From Blastomussa wellsi (Eukaryota; Cnidaria; Anthozoa; Scleractinia; Plerogyridae), in contig OX393571.1 in the NCBI GenBank assembly GCA_947652115.1, forward strand, positions 13,493,102 through 13,557,101: a DNA stretch of 64,000 nt, read 5' to 3'. Below, piece after piece: positions 56,850-64,000 of this stretch (positions are counted from its first letter, which is position 1; every line of letters begins with the position of its first letter). The notes beneath the pieces were generated by a model, which searched no databases, was not told the DNA's origin, and was given only the letters and a program-made list of their open reading frames with translations. The translations under genes were made by a program, and so were the position numbers.

Positions 56850-58796
56850 GACAGGCTGCGCTTTAGTTGTTTGGCGGGCCGACCTCTGCCAAAAAGAAGC
56901 TTTGAGGCAACTTTCTGACACCTCTTTTTATGCTAAAGTCGATAAAGATCTCACCTCCACTGACCAACAAATTGTCAAGAGCACTATTAACGACCTTACA
57001 GTCAAACAAGAATTGCCGGCTACTGCTACCAATCTCATCATTACCACTCCCAGAACCTCGTGTATTTACCTTTTACCTAAAATTCACAAACCTAACGTCT
57101 CTGCCTGTAGTTGCCCTACCGAACTCATTTCCAGCTATTTAGACAAAATTATGGCACCTATTGTCAGATCTTTACCGTCATACGTTAAAGACAGTCAACA
57201 CGCACTTTTTTTCGCGATTTCAATTTCCTGGGCGAAGACAAACTTATTTTCACTATGGATATTACATCACTTTACACCGTCATCCCAAATGACGAAGGTC
57301 TTCTAGCCCTCAAACATTTTTTTGATTTACGCACTGTTGAGGAACCAAGCTCGGAAACAATACTCCGCCTGGCTGAGTTAGTGTTAACACTCTACTGTTT
57401 TTCATTCGCGGACAATTATTACAAACAAATCAATGGCGTGGCCATGGGTACCAAAATGGGACCCAGCTACGCCAATCTTTTCGTAGGCTACATTGAACAC
57501 AAATTTTTCAATCAATACAACGGCCCAAAACCTGAACTCTATCGTCGCTACATTGACGACTGTATCGGCGCTACCTCTTCTACCAGAGAGGATCTCAATC
57601 AATTTATAACCGCTGATAATTCGTTTCATCCTGCCCTTAAATATACCTGGGAAATTTCCGATACTTCCTTTGCATTCCTGGATATCAAAGTTTCTATCGA
57701 AGGCAACGGTTTATGCACCAGTGTGCACTACAAACCCACAGATTCTCATAGTTATTTGTTGTATTCATCTTCACATCCATCACATGTCAAGAATTCCATT
57801 CCTTATTCTCAGTTTCTTAGACTTCGCCGTCTTTGTAGTGACGACTCTGATTTTTCCTTAACATCAGAGGAAATGTGCAATTTCTTCGACAAACGCGGCT
57901 ATCCTGCTTCTGTTGTTCAAGCGGGTAATCATCGCGCCCAACAAATTGATCGACAGTCAGCACTACAAACGCCACAGAGAGAAAACAACGATAGAATTCC
58001 ATTCACCCTCACATTTTACCCTCACAACCACGCAGTAAAATCCATCATTCTCAAAAACTTTAAATTACTTCAGAATGATCCCGACACTGGTAGAATCTTT
58101 TCGCAACCTCCTTTAATTTCATTCAAACGCGACAAAAACATAGGTAACTTTTTAGTCAGAAGTACATTCGAAACAAGTGATCAACCCGGAACTTTTAAAT
58201 GCGCTCGCGCACGATGCAAAACATGCCCTTTCATTCACAACGTCGACAAAATATCGGGACCCGAGCGATCTATCAAGATCACTGATCATTTCACCTGTAC
58301 CTCAGCCAATGTCATCTACTGCATAACTTGCACTCTTTGCAAAACGTTATACATCGGCGAAACAGGGAGACGACTAGGCGACCGATTCCGAGAACACCTT
58401 CGGGACGTATAGAAAGACGACAAAAATGCATCGAAACCGGTCGCGAGACACTTCAATCTCCCAAATCATTCTAAGCAACATATGGCATTCTGCGGCCTTT
58501 CCCCTCACCAAGGAAACACAGAAAGTCGCAAAACTCTAGAACAAAAATTTATTGTTTAAATCGGCACTCTTAATCCTCACGGTATCAACGAACGCTTTTC
58601 ATTCAACTAATTTCTTCCGTTGTTTTCGCGTTACCAGGCACCAACCAATAGCGAAGCTCCATCTTTCTGTATATAAACAACACACGACTCACAATTCCTT
58701 GATTCGCTCCGACGAAGGGCTAACGCTCGAAACGTCAGCTCTTGAATCTCTTTACGGTGGCCAATTGACATTATCAACCCAGTTGATAAAACCAAA
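56850..58796 (+). pseudogene. Penelope-like element (RT plus GIY-YIG endonuclease), decayed
   Basis: Encodes a Penelope-type reverse transcriptase and a C-terminal GIY-YIG nuclease. Visible motifs: IYLLPKIHKP, MDITSLYTVIP, NGVAMGTKMGPSYANL, RRYIDDC (catalytic Asp pair), FAFLDIKV, then the Cys-rich CARARCKTCP and the nuclease core VIYCIT...LYIGETGRR. Breaks: 5' truncation near 56850; a small in-frame loss after HKPN (about 57092); a frameshift near 57205; a stop at 58410-58412 inside the nuclease; and a further stop near 58557. The longest intact frame is 57255-58412. The 3' end carries a hammerhead-like motif. Non-functional as it stands. Confidence 0.92.
58706..58742 (+). ncRNA. Degenerate hammerhead-ribozyme-like motif of the Penelope element
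   Basis: The segment CCGACGAAGGGC followed by GCTCGAAACGTC matches the hammerhead core plan (CUGANGA, stem II, GAAA, GUC cleavage site) except that the first core U is C. Penelope-like elements are known to carry minimal hammerheads in their terminal repeats. The substitution in the core suggests loss of activity. Confidence 0.5.
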
Positions 58797-59345
58797 TTAT
58801 ATGTGTTTACCGTATGCAACAGTCCTGAATCTTGGTATTATGAAGTCTGAATTTCTTAAATTATAATGAGTACTTGAGACAACGAATAAGTCCGTGATAT
58901 GCGGGGGCGCCAAACCGTTTTTGACTTTAACCATCATAATTTCTATGCCCTGTAGTCTTCGCGTATATAGTGTAGGTAGGCTCGCTCTTTGCAAGAGTTC
59001 TTCATACGATCACAGTAGACAGCGCGTAACGCTCTCTCTTGGATTCGTTCGGAAGTATCGGAAGCACGACAAAAATGCCAGACCGTCTGACAATATGTAA
59101 GGTGAGGTATTATGGCATATTTGACAATGTGTAATTTTGCCAATGTCGGAATAAGATTACGTAATCTCAAAAGGACACCCGTTTGACATGAGACTTTTCT
59201 GCAAACCTTGCTTATATGGCTTGAGTTTGTTAGCTGGTCATCCAATGTAACTCCTAGGAGAGTTATCTCTGACTTCTGATCGATCTCAGCGTCGCCAATC
59301 ACGATGTGTAAATCCTTTTGACAATTCCTCGGACCCAAACTTTGA
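58797..59345 (-). pseudogene. CR1/jockey-type non-LTR RT C-terminal fragment
   Basis: Minus-strand frames 59338-58943 and 58994-58797 encode consecutive pieces of one RT C-terminus (TLLGVTLDDQL, LHIVKYAIIPHLTYCQTVW, IQERALRAVY; then LYTRRLQGIEI, NGLAPPHITDLF, HYNLRNS) in two frames, so a frameshift separates them. The fragment ends exactly where the Penelope-like element begins, which suggests truncation by that insertion or by an adjacent rearrangement. Confidence 0.85.
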
Positions 59346-61035
59346 AAAGTTTCCTAAGGCTTGTAAAAGATTGTTGTTGTACCACTCAGAGGTGTTGTTA
59401 CCTTCCCTAGTTAGAATTCTTTCCGCCTCGTTACTAGACTCCGCTATTGTTGATTGCTTCGAAGGTGGAGACTTAAGAGGCGAGCAATGAACTCAAACAA
59501 ACGGTTTAATAAGCAACGGCCGCCATGTTACACCGAGCACATGGTAGAACTAAGGCCACAAGGTGTCCTGGTTAAATTACATACACATAGGCACGCAATG
59601 CAGGCGTACTCGTAATCTTACAAACATATCAACAGCTATATGGTGTTCCTCCATGTTTTCATTAGTTCCCGGTTTCCCTGCAAAATAGACAATTCAAGGA
59701 TCTAGCGCTAGCGTTCTCACGAAATAAAAAAATGAGTTGGCTCGCTTCCAATGTCATCCTACCTCAAAGCCAATGATAATCTACCCAGGGAGCTATCCCC
59801 AGAACCAACTCTGCGAATTATCATGTAAATACTTTAGTTCTCTGTTATTTATGAAGCAATATATGAAAAGGTTCTTTGGGATGATTCCGTAGGTAGTTTT
59901 ACCCTCTTAATAGGGCAGTATGTCTCACAACTTTCAATAGTAGTACCATTTTGAAAACGGTGCCGGCGGTTTTGACGTCCTTTAATTTCAAATATTATAT
60001 ATGGCGATTGTATAATATCTATCTATTCTCCTTTATATACAATATGGTCGAGTAAACAATCAACAACCACCCTAAGTTTTCAGGTTGTTAAATTAAGATT
60101 CGAGCCCCAATCATAAGCTAACCACCTGTTGAAATCAACGTCCATGGAAATTTCGAATCTTCTTTTAAGTTTTGTCTAATATTTCTATTGACGGAATTTC
60201 CATTGCGAACGACGAAGTGCCAAATCAAGCGGTTGGAGAAGCAAGGTGCAATTCATTGCAACGTTTTCAAAAATGATTAACCATATGATTCGTTAAACAA
60301 AAAACGTAAGTATCTCGATCTATCGTTGTTTCCAGTCTATTCCATTTAAATAGCTTTATCTCATTACGATCTCACGCAAATTATTTTGTTATAGCTACAC
60401 GAGGATCTATCAGATACTTTCTGTGATTGAAGGAAAGTCTCAACGACTATAATTAACAGAAGGTACCTGGTGTTATAGTTCGTGAGAGGGCACGGTACCT
60501 AACAGGTTCTAGGATCTGGTGAAGTTTCACAATGACGCCTTTACAGAAAGATCAAAAAAGAGGGGCATGGTAAGCAAATCACTTTACAAAATTTATCATG
60601 AATATCTGAACATAATTACCTCATTATAATTCTATTGGTGAGCTTCTTCTTCAAAAGTATTGCTCTGAATTGCTTAGAGGTTTTATTGTTTATAATTATT
60701 TCGTCGCTTTGGCAAATGACTGGTCTTGGGTGAAGACATCAATCCCATTTGATAGTTACCGACATGTACCAAGAAGTCACTTGCAGTTGGTCTTGTTCTA
60801 GAATTTTAACCAAGACTTTCTTTTTTAATTCACATTTTTATAAAAGATACTATTTCCTCGATCTCGCGGAAAAGTGACTTTAATTTCCTCGTGAGGAACG
60901 GAAATGGCTGTACTCAGGCTATTTGTTCCATTAAACAATCGTTATTGTTTATTTCGTTTATTCAGAACTTGATTTTAAAGAAGGATCACCAGATCAAGAA
61001 AGGAAGTGCTGTAGGCGAAAGATTATGAAAAATCG
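59346..61035. other. Intergenic DNA, no confident gene
   Basis: AT-rich. A short possible exon at 60532-60571 (ATGACGCC... ending GGGGCATG before GTAAGC) cannot be supported further. No repeats of note were seen by eye. Confidence 0.45.
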
Positions 61036-61096
61036 ATGAAACTAATTTTGATATTTGTGTTGGTGCAGACTTGCATATTTTTGCAAGCCCAGAAAG
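61036..61096 (+). CDS. Candidate first coding exon encoding a signal peptide
   Basis: ATG followed by a hydrophobic stretch (MKLILIFVLVQTCIFLQAQK) and then overlapping donor sites GTACGT (61097) and GTAAGT (61101). This is what the first exon of a secreted or type I membrane protein looks like. No downstream exon is seen before the minisatellite or the window end, so identity is unknown and the call could be chance. Confidence 0.4.
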
Positions 61097-61579
61097 GTAC
61101 GTAAGTCTTCTGCTATCAGCAATCAGGTGAGCATTGGTACGTTGGTTAGATAAATTTTGCATATTTTGCACACATTTGTGACTATCAGACTCAGGTAATT
61201 TTCCTAAATATATTTTCCCTCAGAATTTTTCCAGGTTCGACATTTCACATAATTACCAAGATGTCTCAAAGCGTGGTTGCAAAGTAAAAACATCAGTCCG
61301 AAATTGTTGTTTCTTTCTTATTTCTTGAAAAAGAGCAGTGAAATGTCCAAAAGTAGACGACGAGTTTTAAAACTTCTTTTTAACCTCAGAAAGATCATGA
61401 AAAGATGGAAGGTTTATAAATTTTCCAACGCAAATCCAAAAACTGTCTGTGTGTAATCTTCGAACTTTTCCAATTGGTCAACACATTTTACCATGCAGCT
61501 GGCCTCTGCCAAAAAAATATTATGTTCAGAAGGGATTATTGATATATACGCATAACCAAGACTAAATTCCTAAATTCAC

Positions 61580-62300
61580 CACCACAGTCTAATAGCAGTA
61601 TCTCCGTTTCTACAGTTTATGATTCTTATAGCTGTATCTCAGTTTCTGTAGCTTATGATTCTAATAGCTGTATCTCTGTTTCTGCAGTTTATCATTATGA
61701 TTCTAACAGCAGTATCTCCGTTTCTGTAGCTTATGATTCTAATAGCTGTATCTCAGTTTCTGTAGCTTATGATTCTAATAGCTGTATCTCTGTTTCTGCA
61801 GTTTATCATTATGATTCTAACAGCAGTATCTCCGTTTCTACAGTTTATGATTCTAATAGCTGTATCTCAGTTTCTGTAGCTTATGATTCTAATAGCTGTA
61901 TCTCTGTTTCTGCAGTTTATCATTATGATTCTAACAGCAGTATCTCCGTTTCTGCAGTTTATGATTCTAATAGCTGTGTCTCAGTTTCTGTAGCTTATGA
62001 TTCTAATAGCTGTATCTCCGTTTCTACAGTTTATGATTCCAATAGCAGTATCTCCGTTTCTACAGTTTATGATTCTAATAACTGTATCTCCGTTTCTGTA
62101 GCTTATGATTTTAATAGCAGTATCTCCGTTTCTGTAGCTTATGATTCTAATAGCTGTATCTCCGTTTCTGTAATTTATTATTCTAATAGCTGTATCTCCG
62201 TTTCTGTAGTTTATGATTCTAATAGCTGTATCTCCGTTTCTACAGTTTATGATTCTAATAGCTGTATCTCCGTTTCTGTAGTTTATGATTCTAATAGCTG

Positions 62301-62302
<2 letters not shown>
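61580..62302. repeat. 36-bp minisatellite, left block
   Basis: About 20 units of the type TCTAATAGCTGTATCTCCGT plus TTCTGTAGTTTATGAT, 36 bp, with a longer variant carrying an extra CATTATGAT-type insertion (about 42 bp). Because 36 is divisible by three, long frames with a 12-residue period appear on both strands; they are not genes. The same array resumes at 63393. Confidence 0.93.
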
Positions 62303-62333
<31 letters not shown>

Positions 62334-63392
62334 CTTTATTTATCCACGGGATCCTTATCACTAAAAAGTGGTCTTCTAAAGAGCCGTGCGCATTAAACCT
62401 AGTACATAAAAACTAAGTGCTAAACTAAGTTAAGAAATTACTAATGTACAATAGCGGAATAAAAACTATCTAAAGTAGTGGCCTGCTTAGCCTCCGCTGA
62501 CAGACTGTTCCATGTTACTGCGCCCCTATAACGAAAACTCTTTTTGAGGGCCTCAGTGTTCGGACGCGGAATAAACAGGTTATGTTGCGCACCTCGAAGA
62601 TTATGTCTGTGGATGGTATTAACGCTGGCGAATTTATCAGACAGGTATTCGGGTACAAGGTTATTTACAGTTTTGAACATTAAAGATTTCAGTTGTTTTT
62701 CACGTCTGTCAGCGAGGCTATTCCATTTAAGGGCATGAAGAATCTGGGCAGATCTGGTATCCCAACTAGAACCTGTTATTATGCGTGCAGCCCTGTTTTG
62801 TAGTTTCTCTAGTTTTTGGCTGAGGCCATTACCGATGCAGCCCCAGACAGCGCTGCAATAATCGAGATGCGGAAGAATCAGTGACTTGTAAATTGTGACT
62901 AGGGTACTCTGGGGACATATCGGTCTTAGTCTCCTCAGGGCAGCAAGTACTTTAGCAACCTTACCGACGACTTCGGAGATGTGAGCTTCCCACGAGAGTG
63001 TTTCATCAACCTGAACGCCTAGGCATTTGTAATTATTGACTCGTTCAATTGAATGCCCATCAAGGCATATGTGAGGTTCACTAGGGAGCAAGGAGATTTT
63101 GTGCCTTGTACCTGTAAACAGACACTTAGTTTTGAGGACATTAAGACTTAGACGGTTAGAATCGAGCCATTGTTTCAGATTACCTAAATCGTGAGTCAGG
63201 GATGAAAACAGCTCATCAGGGTCTTTGGAGGCAAACGTAAGATTAGTGTCGTCGGCGTACATCGCCACATCTGATAGAAGGTTACAGTTTGGGAGATCGT
63301 TAATGTACAGTAGGAATAGTAGGGGGCCGAGGATTGAGCCTTGAGGCACCCCGCAACTTATGAAGCTAGTTTCAGAATTTACGTTGTTTATA
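62303..63392 (-). mobile_element. 5'-truncated CR1/L2-like non-LTR retrotransposon inside the minisatellite
   Basis: The minus-strand frame 63349-62441 (open up to about 63392) encodes the C-terminal half of a reverse transcriptase: PQGSILGPLLFLLYINDLP, the catalytic YADDTNL, YKCLGVQVDETLSWEAHI, LPHLDYCSAVWG, LQNRAARIITG, and the C-terminal NLRGAQHNL and FRYRGAVTWNSL. The 3' tail is (TTA)n, seen as ATAATAATA at 62304-62333 on the plus strand. The 5' end is lost, as is usual after incomplete target-primed reverse transcription. Its frame is uninterrupted, so the insertion is fairly young. Confidence 0.92.
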
Positions 63393-64000
63393 GCCGTTTC
63401 TACAGCTTATGATTCTAATAGCAGTATCTCCGTTTCTGCAGTTTATGATTCTAATAGCTGTATTTCCGTTTCTACAGTTTATGATTCTAATAGCTGTATC
63501 TCCGTTTCTACAGTTTATGATTCTAATAGCTGTATTTCCGTTTCTGCAGTTTATGATTCTAATAGCTGTATCTCCGTTTCTACAGTTTATGATTCTAATA
63601 GCTGTATCTCCGTTTCTACAATTTATGATTCTAATAGCAGTATCTCCGTTTCTGTAGTTTATGATTCTAATAGCTGTATCTCCGTTTCTACAGTTTATGA
63701 TTCAAATAGCAGTATCTCCGTTTCTACAATTTATGATTCTAATAGCAGCATCTCCCTTTCTGTAGTTTATGATTCTAATAGCTGTATCTCCGTTTCTGTA
63801 GCTTATGATTCTAATAGCTGTATCTCCGTTTCTGTAGTTTATGATTCTAATAGCTGTATCTCCGTTTCTACAATTTATGATTCTAATAGCTGTATCTCCG
63901 TTTCTGTAGTTTATGATTCTAATAGCTGTATCTCCGTTTCTGCAGTTTATCATTATGATTCTAATAGCTGTATCTCCGTTTCTACAGTTTATCATTATGA
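63393..64000. repeat. 36-bp minisatellite, right block
   Basis: Continuation of the 61580-62302 array with the same 36-bp unit and occasional CATTATGAT variants, running to the window edge. Seventeen or so units are visible; the end is outside. Confidence 0.93.

Noticed and set aside
61981..62361. 126-codon minus-strand frame with 12-residue repeats
   Set aside because: Pure 36-bp minisatellite translated; the same applies to the frames at 63409-63657 and 63702-63995.
61580..64000. CRISPR array
   Set aside because: Units are contiguous without unique spacers, and the genome is eukaryotic.

Overview
This window is eukaryotic nuclear DNA, most likely from an anthozoan cnidarian such as a stony coral. 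The organism is inferred: genes are intron-rich with GT-AG introns, their protein matches are metazoan, and the introns are crowded with small palindromic transposons, tRNA-derived SINEs, Ngaro/PAT, Penelope and CR1-like elements of the kind common in cnidarians. Exon structures were assembled by hand from splice signals and reading phase; every complete model below closes in frame.

Layout. 1-1095 is a 114-bp satellite. 2155-7352 is an apparently intact tyrosine-recombinase retrotransposon (gag, RT-RNase H, recombinase) with split direct repeats. Both lie in intron 4 of the DNA-repair nuclease gene ERCC4/XPF, whose first four exons run 9408 to 7469 on the minus strand and continue off the left edge. 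14145 to 10937 (minus) is a four-exon leucine-rich-repeat GPCR. 24078 to 21206 (minus) is a three-exon BTB-BACK-Kelch gene. 27052 to 25206 (minus) is the mitotic kinase PBK/TOPK, head-to-head across 243 bp with an hnRNP U-like gene (27296-32518, plus). 50012 to 36314 (minus) is a complete 18-exon OXCT1 (mitochondrial succinyl-CoA:3-ketoacid CoA transferase), 518 codons, including one GC-AG intron. 52801-56043 (plus) is a large TPR-CHAT protein, a caspase-fold protease candidate with an intact His/Cys dyad. Beyond it lie a tRNA-Arg(TCG) gene (56301-56373, minus), a decayed Penelope-like element with a degenerate hammerhead-like motif, a CR1/jockey-type RT fragment, a candidate signal-peptide exon and a 36-bp minisatellite split by a 5'-truncated non-LTR retrotransposon.

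How the genes relate. They are mostly unrelated housekeeping or signalling genes (DNA repair, receptor signalling, ubiquitin-ligase adaptor, mitotic kinase, RNA binding, ketone-body metabolism) and do not form a cluster. The PBK/hnRNP U-like pair probably shares a bidirectional promoter. The gene most likely to interest a reader is the TPR-CHAT protein: its architecture (helical repeats feeding a caspase-like peptidase) resembles that of bacterial TPR-CHAT effectors, and no partner gene is recognisable beside it. Most remaining DNA is transposon-derived; several elements keep perfect target-site duplications, so insertion order can be read directly.
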